A stretch of 64,000 nt of DNA from Flavobacterium sp. ALJ2. Its GTDB lineage: Bacteria > Bacteroidota > Bacteroidia > Flavobacteriales > Flavobacteriaceae. This document shows positions 35,038 through 42,313 of the stretch, piece by piece (within the stretch, counting starts at the first letter, position 1; the number at the start of each line of letters is the position of its first letter). The notes beneath the pieces were generated by a model. That model saw nothing but the letters and a program-made list of their open reading frames with translations, searched no databases and was not told the DNA's origin. The position numbers and the translations under genes were made by a program. The stretch covers positions 1 to 64,000 of the forward strand of contig NZ_JADNRC010000007.1 of the NCBI RefSeq assembly GCF_015594725.1. Reading direction: 5' to 3'.

Positions 35038-35862
35038 TTAAACATTCTTACTTATTTCCATAGTAAAAGGTTGTATTGAAATTCCAGCTTCATCAAAAGC
35101 GATTAAACAGCTTTCTAATGTTTCCGAAAAGACAGCGCCAAAATTTTCTTTTTTGGCCCAAGGTCTTACAGCAAATTCAACAGAAGTTGTGGTTAAATTT
35201 TTCACAAAAACTTCAGGAGCAGGATTCTTAAGTACATTTGGATTGTCTTCTAAAATTTTCTCGATAATACTCTTAGCCTTTTTAAGATCTGCTTCATAAG
35301 AAATTGCAAATGTTAAGTCGGCTCTTCGTTGTCCTTGAATAGAGTAATTAATAATTGTACCATTAGATAAAGCTCCATTTGGTATAAATACAGTTTGGTT
35401 GTTTCCAGTGAGTAGTTTAGTTACAAAAATTTGTATTTCAGATACAGTAGCAACGATGCCTTGAGCTTCAATAGTATCACCAACTTTAAAAGGTTTGAAA
35501 AGAATAATTAGCATGCCTCCTGCAAAATTAGAAAGAGATCCTTGAAGAGATAAACCTATAGCAAGACCCATAGCTCCTAGAATGGCTACAAATGAAGATG
35601 TTTCTATTCCTAGTTTAGAAATAAATGATACAAATAATAATATTCGTAAAGCCCATAATAAAATATCAGCAAGAAATTTAGTCAGGGTAGGGTCTAAGTT
35701 TCTTTTTACCATTACACGGCGTATTAGTCTATTAATAACGCGTATAATATAAAGGCCTACAAATAGAATAAGCAAGGCAGATATTAGTTTAGGCGAATAA
35801 TCAACCAATACTTGGATAAGTTGGTTAATATAACCACTAATTTGTTCGGGATTTGTATTCAT
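35038..35862 (-). CDS. Mechanosensitive ion channel, MscS family
   Basis: The product has 274 aa, the standard small-channel size. Three membrane helices are followed by the pore helix region GAMGLAIGLSLQGSLSNFAGGMLIILFKPFKVGD, cut here into the known GLSLQGSLSNFAGG core. The cytosolic beta domain (DTIEAQGIVATVSEIQIF) and the alpha/beta vestibule come next. It opens under membrane tension to release solutes during hypo-osmotic shock. The promoter-like box and a hairpin lie in its leader (35874-35920), which may control expression. Confidence 0.93.
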   Translation of the reverse strand: MNTNPEQISGYINQLIQVLVDYSPKLISALLILFVGLYIIRVINRLIRRVMVKRNLDPTLTKFLADILLWALRILLFVSFISKLGIETSSFVAILGAMGLAIGLSLQGSLSNFAGGMLIILFKPFKVGDTIEAQGIVATVSEIQIFVTKLLTGNNQTVFIPNGALSNGTIINYSIQGQRRADLTFAISYEADLKKAKSIIEKILEDNPNVLKNPAPEVFVKNLTTTSVEFAVRPWAKKENFGAVFSETLESCLIAFDEAGISIQPFTMEISKNV

Positions 35863-35873
35863 TTTTTTAGTAT

Positions 35874-35900
35874 AAAAAAACCTTCTCTGTGAGAAGGTTT
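35874..35900 (-). terminator. Hairpin plus T-run between the repeat-protein gene and mscS
   Basis: The perfect stem AAACCTTCTC / GAGAAGGTTT (35878-35887 / 35891-35900) has a 3-base loop, followed on the minus strand by T7. It terminates the repeat-protein gene, and because a promoter box lies upstream at 35913 it would also sit in the mscS leader. Confidence 0.85.
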
Positions 35901-35912
35901 GAATTAGTTAGG

Positions 35913-35920
35913 CAAAGATA
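35913..35920 (-). promoter_or_regulatory. -7 promoter box upstream of the mscS leader hairpin
   Basis: On the minus strand TATCTTTG fits TANNTTTG. The start codon of mscS is 51 bases further on, beyond the hairpin at 35878-35900. Confidence 0.4.
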
Positions 35921-35963
35921 AAAATTAATTATTTTTATTAATAAATATTGCTATTATCTTTAA

Positions 35964-36611
35964 CTATTTATTTAATGCTTCATCTGAAGTTTTATTGACA
36001 ATATCGGCTGCAATTGATTTAGTTTCCTCAACAACAGTATCTGCTGTTGCTGTAGCTTTTTCTTTAATTGAATCAACTACTTTGTCTAAATCATCTGAAG
36101 CTTTTTCAGTATAATCCGTAACTACATCTTTTGTCTGTTGAGCATGTTCTTGGGCGCTATCTAATATTGGAATGGATACTTCTTTTACTTTTTCTATTGT
36201 TTCTCCAGCTATTGTTTCAGCTTTTCCGACATATGGGGCGGATACTTCTTTTACTTTTTCTATTGTTTCTCCAGCTATTGTTTCAGCTTTTTCGACGTAT
36301 GGAGCGGATACTTCTTTTACTTTTTCTATTGTTTCCCCAGCAAATGTTTCTGCTTTTTCAAGATATGGAGCAGATGCTTCTTTTACTTTTTCTATTGTTT
36401 CTCCAGCAAATGTTTCCGCTTTCTCAAGATAAGGAGTAGATGCTTCTTTAACTTTTTCTATTGTTTCTCCAACAAAAGTTTCCGCTTTCTCAATATATGG
36501 CGCTGCGGCTTCTTTAGCTTGTTCAAATGTATTTTCGGCTTGGTTTGCTAATTCAGTAGCAGACTCTTTAGCAGTGCCGAATAAATTCTTAAAAAATGAT
36601 GATAATCCCAT
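35964..36611 (-). CDS. Repeat-rich amphipathic helical protein (apolipoprotein/LEA-like)
   Basis: The product has 215 aa. After a short N-terminal segment (SFFKNLFGTAKESATELANQ) come five near-identical 22-residue repeats (residues 34-143), each like EVSAPYVEKAETIAGETIEK plus VK. A degenerate sixth copy and a helical tail (EKASDDLDKVVDSIKEKATA) follow. The lysine/glutamate alternation with regular apolar positions predicts a continuous amphipathic helix. There is no signal peptide or Cys. Such proteins resemble YtxH/LEA/apolipoprotein-like stress proteins that coat membranes. Function unknown. Terminators isolate it from both neighbours. Confidence 0.8.
   Translation of the reverse strand: MGLSSFFKNLFGTAKESATELANQAENTFEQAKEAAAPYIEKAETFVGETIEKVKEASTPYLEKAETFAGETIEKVKEASAPYLEKAETFAGETIEKVKEVSAPYVEKAETIAGETIEKVKEVSAPYVGKAETIAGETIEKVKEVSIPILDSAQEHAQQTKDVVTDYTEKASDDLDKVVDSIKEKATATADTVVEETKSIAADIVNKTSDEALNK
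36175..36504 (-). repeat. Five tandem 66-bp coding repeats
   Basis: Units start at 36175, 36241, 36307, 36373 and 36439, with exactly 66 bases between starts. They are in frame within the repeat-rich gene. The two units nearest the 3' end of the gene (36175 and 36241) are the most similar at the DNA level, which suggests recent duplication there. Confidence 0.92.
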
Positions 36612-36722
36612 AATAGTTCTTGTTGGTTAATATAGGTTACAATATTAATCTTTTTTTAAGAGTTATTATAATTGTTTTGTTATAATTTATTGATAATAAG
36701 TATTTTGTATTTATTTTTAGAT

Positions 36723-36754
36723 AAAAAAAGCACTTCGTATGAAGCGCTTTTTTG
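36723..36754 (-). terminator. Terminator after the Nfu-type gene
   Basis: The stem GCACTTC / GAAGCGC lies within long A/T flanks (36723-36736 and 36741-36753). On the minus strand it ends in a T-run, just after the stop of the NifU-like gene. Confidence 0.8.
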
Positions 36755-36772
36755 TTTTCTTATAAAAGTTGT

Positions 36773-37672
36773 TTATGCATTTACAGCTTCTACTTTTATA
36801 TTGTCATCATTCAACATACTTTTTAGCATATTTTCTATACCGCTTTTAAGAGTAAATGTTGATGAAGGACAACCGCTACAAGCTCCTTGTAAAATCACTT
36901 TTACAGTTTTGTCAGCATCATTATAGGAGTCAAAAGCAATGTTTCCGCCATCAGCAGCTACAGCAGGTTTAACATATTCTTCTAAGATATTGATAATTTG
37001 TTGAGATGTTGTATCCAGTTTATCAAAAGCTTCATCTTTGGTAACATCATTTTTGGTTGCTACTTCAATTAAACTTTCGTCTAAAACAGTTCCTCCATTT
37101 TCAATATATTGTTTAATAAAAGTTCTTAGTTCAAGAGTAATTTCTTGCCAGTCATTAATTTCATATTTAGTTACTGAGATGTAATTTTCATCGATGAAAA
37201 TTTCTTTTACGTAAGGAAATTTAAATAATTCTTTAGCAAGTGGAGAAGATGCAGTCTGATCAATATTTTTGTATTCAATTGCATTTTTTGTCAACATTCT
37301 GCTTACCACAAATTTTAGAGCAGCAGGATTAGGAGTTGACTCACCATAAACAGTTATAGGTTGTTTTTTTGGTTTGTTTTCGTCAATAGATATGATTATG
37401 CCACCATCATTTACAAATGTTTCGATTTGATCTACTACAGCGTCTTTTACATCATCCCATTCAACGATGTTGTATTTTTCGATGGCAACAAAATTCCCTG
37501 AAATATATACTGTTTTTACGAACGGTAAATAAAATAGCTTTTGTGCTAATGGAGAGTTTTTAGCTTCGTCAATATTTTTAAATTCAAAGCTCTCATTCTT
37601 AGTAATAAAGTCTGGAAATTCAAATTTTAATATGCTTGGATTTTGCGTTTCTTTTATAGTGAGTTTTGTCAT
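36773..37672 (-). CDS. NifU/Nfu-type Fe-S cluster carrier with duplicated N-terminal domain
   Basis: The product has 299 aa. Two copies of the Nfu N-terminal domain (about 1-90 and 104-195) share the pattern NPxxLKF, followed by SPLAQKLF or SPLAKELF, then VKxxxI and EWDD/DWQE. The C-terminal NifU domain (about 222-299) carries the scaffold motif Cys265-Ser-Gly-Cys268 in QGACSGCPSS. Such proteins carry 4Fe-4S clusters to apoproteins. The duplication of the N-terminal domain makes it longer than the usual Nfu of about 190 aa. It has its own promoter and terminator. Confidence 0.92.
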   Translation of the reverse strand: MTKLTIKETQNPSILKFEFPDFITKNESFEFKNIDEAKNSPLAQKLFYLPFVKTVYISGNFVAIEKYNIVEWDDVKDAVVDQIETFVNDGGIIISIDENKPKKQPITVYGESTPNPAALKFVVSRMLTKNAIEYKNIDQTASSPLAKELFKFPYVKEIFIDENYISVTKYEINDWQEITLELRTFIKQYIENGGTVLDESLIEVATKNDVTKDEAFDKLDTTSQQIINILEEYVKPAVAADGGNIAFDSYNDADKTVKVILQGACSGCPSSTFTLKSGIENMLKSMLNDDNIKVEAVNA

Positions 37673-37689
37673 GATTTAGTAATTTTTTA

Positions 37690-37697
37690 CAAATTTA
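37690..37697 (-). promoter_or_regulatory. -7 promoter box for the Nfu-type gene
   Basis: On the minus strand TAAATTTG fits TANNTTTG, 17 bases before the ATG at 37672. Confidence 0.5.
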
Positions 37698-37836
37698 CTA
37701 AAGTTATTTTCTACTAATAGTTATATTTGATTTTTAATATAAAAATAACGTATTATTCTATCTATCTCAATACTATTTATCATTGTTTGATGCTGAAATA
37801 AGTTTTTTACATCTATTTTAAATAAAGCTACCTTTA

Positions 37837-38823
37837 ATGTATTTTAAAATTAAATATTCATTTTTATTATTATTTATATTTTCATATTCTTATTCTCAAG
37901 AAGGCATTCCTGTTTATTCAGATTACTTGTCGGATAATTATTACCTGATACATCCTTCGATGGCTGGAGCAGCAAACTGTGCCAAACTTAGATTAACGGC
38001 ACGTAAACAGTGGTTTGGAGAGGATAATGCGCCAGCGCTTCAGACATTAAGTTTTAACGGTCGAGTAGGTGATAGATCAGGGGCAGGAATTATACTTTTT
38101 AATGATAAAAATGGATATCATTCTCAAAAAGGAATTAAACTTACTTATGCATATCATATTCTTTTTTCGAGAGATGAAATCGATTTAAATCAGCTATCAT
38201 TCGGTATTAATGCAGGAGTAATTCAGAATCAGTTAGACGAAACTTCATTTGGAGAATTTGACCCGATTGTTTTTGGAAACATTCAAAAGGATTCTTATTT
38301 TAATGTAGATTTTGGGGCATCATATAATTTTCTTAATTTTTATGCTCATGCAACGGTTCAAGGAGTATTAGAAACGAGACGACAAATATATACGGAATTT
38401 GAAAGTGATAATCTAAGAAAATATCTTTTGAGTGCAGGATATGTTTTTGGAAATAAAAGGAAACTATTATGGGAGCCTTCGGTACTTTTTCAATTATTTG
38501 ACAAAACCAAAGAGAAGTTAATTGATTTTAATTTAAAGGCTTATAAGAATATGGATTTTGGCAATCTTTGGGCTGGATTATCTTATAGAAGAAGTTTTGA
38601 TGGTTCACAATATTATAATGGCTCAAGTATTTCTACTCAAAAACTACAATACATAACACCTATTTTAGGAGTTAATTATAAAAATTTTATGTTTGCCTAC
38701 ACTTATTCTCAAGTTACAGGTAATGTGAAATTTGATAATGGTGCATATCATCAGATTACTTTAGGGCTTAATTTATTCTGTAAGCGTGAAAAATATGATT
38801 GCGATTGTCCTGCAATAAACTAA
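37837..38823 (+). CDS. PorP/SprF family membrane protein, stand-alone
   Basis: The product has 328 aa with a signal peptide (FLLLFIFSYSYSQ). The family start YSDYLSDNYYLIHPSMAGAANC is followed by LTARKQWFGEDNAPALQT and a barrel-like body. The C-terminus is unusual, with four cysteines in the last 15 residues (FCKREKYDCDCPAIN). Unlike the copy at 2554, no type-B adhesin or OmpA gene adjoins it. Its partner may lie elsewhere, or it may act as a generic T9SS attachment protein. A gamma carbonic anhydrase gene follows after 28 bp, which looks like operon proximity without a clear link. Confidence 0.85.
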   Translation: MYFKIKYSFLLLFIFSYSYSQEGIPVYSDYLSDNYYLIHPSMAGAANCAKLRLTARKQWFGEDNAPALQTLSFNGRVGDRSGAGIILFNDKNGYHSQKGIKLTYAYHILFSRDEIDLNQLSFGINAGVIQNQLDETSFGEFDPIVFGNIQKDSYFNVDFGASYNFLNFYAHATVQGVLETRRQIYTEFESDNLRKYLLSAGYVFGNKRKLLWEPSVLFQLFDKTKEKLIDFNLKAYKNMDFGNLWAGLSYRRSFDGSQYYNGSSISTQKLQYITPILGVNYKNFMFAYTYSQVTGNVKFDNGAYHQITLGLNLFCKREKYDCDCPAIN

Positions 38824-38851
38824 TTATAATTCATTTTAAATAAATAAACTC

Positions 38852-39373
38852 ATGTTGATAAAATCTGTAAACGGGAAAACGCCTAATATTCCAAATGATT
38901 GCTATGTAGCCGAAAATGCAACAATTGTAGGTGATGTTTCTTTTGGAGATTCATGTAGTGTTTGGTTCAATGCTGTAATTAGAGGAGACGTAAATTTTAT
39001 TAAAATAGGGAATAAAGTCAATATTCAAGACGGAGCAATTATTCATTGTACGTACCAAAAGCATCCAACAATAATAGGTAATAATGTTTCTATAGGTCAT
39101 AATGCAATTGTACATGGTTGTACAATACATGATAATGTATTAATAGGGATGGGAGCAATTGTAATGGATAATTGTGTTGTAGAAAGTAATGCTATTGTTG
39201 CTGCTGGTGCTGTAGTAACTCAAAATACAGTAGTGGTTTCAGGCAGTATTTATGCAGGAGTACCTGCTAAGAAAGTGAAAGATATCGACCAGTCTGACTT
39301 TGCTGGCGAAATTGAACGTATTTCTAATAATTATGTAATGTATTCGAGTTGGTTTAAAGAAGAGGAGAAATAA
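38852..39373 (+). CDS. Gamma carbonic anhydrase family protein (left-handed beta-helix)
   Basis: The product has 173 aa built of hexapeptide repeats (for example IVGDVSFGDSCSVWFNAVIR and NVSIGHNAIVHGCTIHDNV). Metal-ligand histidines are in IIHCTYQKH and SIGHNAIVHG, and a C-terminal helix closes the trimer. The family includes active gamma carbonic anhydrases and related acyltransferase-like proteins such as PaaY/YrdA, so catalytic activity is not certain. It lies 28 bp after the PorP-like gene and just before the deletion scar described below. Confidence 0.9.
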   Translation: MLIKSVNGKTPNIPNDCYVAENATIVGDVSFGDSCSVWFNAVIRGDVNFIKIGNKVNIQDGAIIHCTYQKHPTIIGNNVSIGHNAIVHGCTIHDNVLIGMGAIVMDNCVVESNAIVAAGAVVTQNTVVVSGSIYAGVPAKKVKDIDQSDFAGEIERISNNYVMYSSWFKEEEK

Positions 39374-39381
39374 TCATAAAT

Positions 39382-39510
39382 TTATTTTTTAGAAGAATGC
39401 ATTTTTATAGCTTTCGCTAATAGGAATCCTTTATCACCAATCAAAGCTTTTTTTTGGATTGATTTTAATAATATAGGATCGTTGAATTCTAGAGAAACCT
39501 TTTGAACATG
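39382..39510 (-). pseudogene. Possible C-terminal tail of a deleted minus-strand gene
   Basis: An open minus-strand stretch of 42 codons ends at TAA (39382-39384). Its translation has coding-like composition (for example SLEFNDPILLKSIQKKALIG then DKGFLLAKAIKMHSSKK). It has no start codon or promoter, because a stop lies directly upstream at 39511-39513. It meets the tail of a plus-strand gene at 39493-39510, which suggests a deletion that removed the 5' parts of two divergent genes. It could also be a chance open stretch. The parent gene is not recognised. Confidence 0.35.
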
Positions 39511-39807
39511 CTAACTTATAAAAGCAATAAGAATGCGCAAAAATATATAGATTGTATTAGCTACGCAACAGGAATAAATTATGATGCAGGATATTTTGAA
39601 GTCGATAATCAGAGAGTTAATAATATGTCTTTTTCGTTAGGGTTAAGCCTTCCTTTGGAATATAATGCTTTCTCGGCTCTGAATATTTCGTACTCTTATG
39701 GACAAAAAGGAAAAATAGGGGATGGTCTTATAAAAGAGAATTATCATAAATTATCTCTTAATTTATCATTGGGTGGGATATGTTTTGTTAAGAGAAAAAC
39801 GGATTAA
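39493..39807 (+). pseudogene. C-terminal remnant of an outer-membrane beta-barrel protein
   Basis: About 104 codons are open from 39493 (stop at 39490-39492), with a possible ATG at 39508. The sequence alternates strand motifs (MSFSLGLSLPLEYNAFSALN, ISYSYGQKGKIGDGLIKEN) and ends in a barrel closing strand (LSLNLSLGGICFVKRKTD). It reads as the last strands of a FadL/OmpP1-like flavobacterial outer-membrane protein. There is no signal peptide, no promoter box, and only about 100 residues instead of several hundred. A 5' deletion is the simplest explanation. It ends 3 bp before the convergent murI. Confidence 0.65.
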
Positions 39808-39810
39808 TTA

Positions 39811-40587
39811 CTAAAAAACTTTTTCTTCAACTTTATATTTGTTTCCTAATATATCCGATAAAACTTTTGGATTACTGTTACTATAAAACACAGGTTCACC
39901 TGCGGGTTCATTATTAAATCCAACTTTCTCACGTAGTATATTTTGGGTTTGCTTAGCTACAGCTTCTCCAGAGTCAATAATATGAATGTGTTTTGGCAGG
40001 ATTTTTTCTATCTGAGGAATTAGATATGGATAATGACTGCAGCCTAGGACTAAATAATCAATATTAGCCTCAATCATTGGTTTGAGATAAGACTCCAGAA
40101 GTAGTGTCATCTCAGGAGAGTTTAGATCTCCGTTTTCAATTAACTGTACTAGACCATGACCAACTTGTTCAATGATTTTAATATCTTGATATATCTCAGT
40201 TGCTTTATTAAAAAGTTCACTATTTAGAGTGCCTTGAGTAGCAAGAATTCCAATAGTATGTGTCTTAGACTTTATTGCTGCAGGTTTTATTGCGGGTTCA
40301 ATTCCTATAAACGGAATGGAATATTGGTCTCTTAATTCTTTAATTGCGTTTGTAGTTGCAGTATTACATGCAATAACAATCAATTTACAATCCATGTCTA
40401 ATAAAAAGTCTACATTCTTTTTACTTAAAGTAACTATTTCTTCTTTGGTTTTTTGGCCGTAGGGAGCATTTTTACTGTCAGCTAAATAAATGGTTTTTTC
40501 ATTTGGAAGTAATTGATGAATTGCATTCCAAATAGAAGTGCCACCAATGCCAGAATCGAAAACGCCTATAGAATTATTATTTGTCAT
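39811..40587 (-). CDS. murI: Glutamate racemase
   Basis: The product has 258 aa. The family start IGVFDSGIGGTSIW is followed by the first catalytic cysteine in IACNTATTNA and the second in LGCSHYPYLIP. It supplies D-glutamate for peptidoglycan. The order bamA-ompH-ompH-murI is common in Flavobacteriia, but a terminator at 40672 and a -7 box at 40593 show that murI is transcribed separately. The box is only 5 bases from the ATG, so the mRNA may be nearly leaderless. Confidence 0.94.
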   Translation of the reverse strand: MTNNNSIGVFDSGIGGTSIWNAIHQLLPNEKTIYLADSKNAPYGQKTKEEIVTLSKKNVDFLLDMDCKLIVIACNTATTNAIKELRDQYSIPFIGIEPAIKPAAIKSKTHTIGILATQGTLNSELFNKATEIYQDIKIIEQVGHGLVQLIENGDLNSPEMTLLLESYLKPMIEANIDYLVLGCSHYPYLIPQIEKILPKHIHIIDSGEAVAKQTQNILREKVGFNNEPAGEPVFYSNSNPKVLSDILGNKYKVEEKVF

Positions 40588-40592
40588 AAAAA

Positions 40593-40600
40593 CAAAGTTA
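40593..40600 (-). promoter_or_regulatory. -7 promoter box for murI
   Basis: On the minus strand TAACTTTG fits TANNTTTG and ends 5 bases before the murI start codon. Confidence 0.45.
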
Positions 40601-40671
40601 AGTATTTTTTGGAATCAAAAAAAAGACTTTAATGAGGATTTTTGAGTGTGATGAAATTAATTTTCATGTAT

Positions 40672-40713
40672 AAAAAAACTGCTCGAACCATTTTATTGGG
40701 GAGCAGTTTTTTT
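40672..40713 (-). terminator. Terminator of the uppS-bamA-ompH block
   Basis: The stem ACTGCTC / GAGCAGT sits in long A/T flanks (40672-40684 / 40701-40713), just after the last ompH gene. The minus-strand side ends in T7. Confidence 0.85.
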
Positions 40714-40730
40714 ATTATTAAGAAAGTTTT

Positions 40731-41234
40731 CTAGAAACCTAAATCTTTTTTTACATCAGCAGTAACGTTTGGACCATCAGCTAATAAAAGAGTAGAACCA
40801 TCTAGAACATATTGATATCCTTTTGCTTTTCCAACTTTTTGGATAGAAGCTCTCACTTTTTCCATTAATGGTTTCACAATGTCAGATTCTTTTTGTTGTA
40901 ATTCTTTTTGAGCATTGTCTCTATAGTCTACAATTCTTTTTTGCATATCTTGAACTTCTTTTGAACGTTCTCCATTAACTGCATCTGTTACTGTAGCTGA
41001 TTCAGCTTCGTATTTTTTTAATTTTGCTTGGTATTCTTCAACCATTTTCTTGTAATCTGCATCATATGTACCACTTAGTTTTTCAAGTTGTTTTTGTGCA
41101 TCTATCATTGCTGGCATTTTAGACATAATTTCACTTACATCAACGTGAGCTACCTTCGCTTGTGCATTCATTTGATTTGCTCCTAAAACTAGTATTGCAG
41201 CAATTAGTAAAGTTTTCATTTGTTTCATCATCAT
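40731..41234 (-). CDS. OmpH/Skp family periplasmic chaperone 1
   Basis: The product has 167 aa with a signal peptide (MKTLLIAAILVLGANQMNAQ) and a Skp core: a short beta segment (KVAHVDVSEIMSKMPAM), two long charged helices and the closing YQYVLDGSTLLLADG. Skp trimers hold unfolded outer-membrane proteins for the BAM complex. Three consecutive ATG codons at 41234/41231/41228 plus one at 41219 leave the exact start open, and the last gives the cleanest signal peptide. It follows the second ompH gene by 13 bp and is the last gene of the block. Confidence 0.9.
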   Translation of the reverse strand: MMMKQMKTLLIAAILVLGANQMNAQAKVAHVDVSEIMSKMPAMIDAQKQLEKLSGTYDADYKKMVEEYQAKLKKYEAESATVTDAVNGERSKEVQDMQKRIVDYRDNAQKELQQKESDIVKPLMEKVRASIQKVGKAKGYQYVLDGSTLLLADGPNVTADVKKDLGF

Positions 41235-41247
41235 TTTAAAATATTAA

Positions 41248-42276
41248 TTAATTATTGGTCGTATTTCCTTGTTTTTCTTTGTCCTCTTTTGCCTTTTGCT
41301 CCCTCGCTTTTTTGGCAGCTTCTCTTTCTTCTAAAATTTTACTTCTTCTTTCTTCTAAAGCTTTTTTACGTTCGTCATAAAGCTTTTGTCTTTCTTCAGC
41401 TTGTTTAGCTCTTGTATCATCAGTTGCAGTTGTTTTTGTTGCCTCTGTTGTTTTAACTGCTTCTGTACTTGGAGTTACTGAAGGTGTACTTTCTTTTTTT
41501 ACTGGTTCAGAAACCGTGCCATTTTTTTTAGCTTCCCTTGCGTCACGAATTGCTTTTTTATTTTCTTCGTATATTCTTATCTTTTCCTCTTGAGCTGCCT
41601 TCCTGTCTTCTAATATTTTATCTCTTGCAGCTTTTCTTTCATCTAAGATTTTTTGTCTTTCTTGTAAAGCAGGACTTTCATCAATTGCACTTTCTTTATT
41701 CTCTTTTTCTTCTTCTATTGCAAGTTGTTTTTTTGTCAACTGCTCTCTTTTGTCGGTTCTTGTAATTACTCTTAATACCTGATCGCTAACATCATATCTT
41801 TTTGCAGCAAAAAGCATTGTTAAGTCAGACGATCTATCAAATATAAAATCATATCTTTTAGCTTCTGCTATATCTTGAACAGCAGTAAAAACCTGATCTT
41901 GTATTGGTTTTGCTAAGGCTGATTTTTGTCTGATTAAATCTCCATTAACACCAAAACGTTGTTGTTGATAATCTAATGTTTCTTTTTCAAGAAACTTGAT
42001 TTCAGTTTCTCTTTCATCAATTAACTCATTCGTTAATAATGCTTTCTCGGCTTTTAAAGCGTCTTTAAGTTTATTGATTTCTAATTTCTTAGTTTCAATT
42101 TCTTGTTTCCATTTTTCGGCTTTCTGCTCTAATTGAGTTTGAGCCTCTTTATAGTTAGGGACATTTTGTAAAATATACTCCATGTCGATGTATCCTATTT
42201 TTGTAGATTTGGTTTGTGCTTGACTTGTATTTACTACTATCAAAGCCAAAATTATAAATAAAAATTGTTTTCTCAT
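41248..42276 (-). CDS. OmpH/Skp family protein 2 with long charged C-terminal extension
   Basis: The product has 342 aa with a signal peptide (FLFIILALIVVNTSQAQ). Residues about 25-175 form the Skp-like domain (KIGYIDMEYILQNVPNYKEA, ending YDFIFDRSSDLTMLFAAKRY). It is followed by about 165 residues of extremely charged coiled coil (repeats of EERQKLYDERKKALEERRSK type) and a low-complexity T/S/P linker near 260-285. The extension is absent from gene 1. It may lengthen the tentacles of the chaperone or tether it. It lies 37 bp after bamA and is co-transcribed. Confidence 0.9.
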   Translation of the reverse strand: MRKQFLFIILALIVVNTSQAQTKSTKIGYIDMEYILQNVPNYKEAQTQLEQKAEKWKQEIETKKLEINKLKDALKAEKALLTNELIDERETEIKFLEKETLDYQQQRFGVNGDLIRQKSALAKPIQDQVFTAVQDIAEAKRYDFIFDRSSDLTMLFAAKRYDVSDQVLRVITRTDKREQLTKKQLAIEEEKENKESAIDESPALQERQKILDERKAARDKILEDRKAAQEEKIRIYEENKKAIRDAREAKKNGTVSEPVKKESTPSVTPSTEAVKTTEATKTTATDDTRAKQAEERQKLYDERKKALEERRSKILEEREAAKKAREQKAKEDKEKQGNTTNN

Positions 42277-42313
42277 AACATTAATTTTATTTGAAATTTT
42301 TTAACCAATACGA

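Noticed and set aside
36131..36439. Plus-strand frames of 86-102 codons rich in Leu/Phe opposite the repeat protein
   Set aside because: They are mirror images of the 66-bp coding repeats and have no promoter or plausible protein composition.
36175..36504. Regular repeats resembling a CRISPR array
   Set aside because: The 66-bp units are contiguous, in frame and without unique spacers. They encode protein repeats.
41220..41765. Plus-strand Phe/Leu-rich open frames opposite ompH and bamA
   Set aside because: They are complements of Lys/Glu-rich coding sequence (coiled coil) and have no independent signal.
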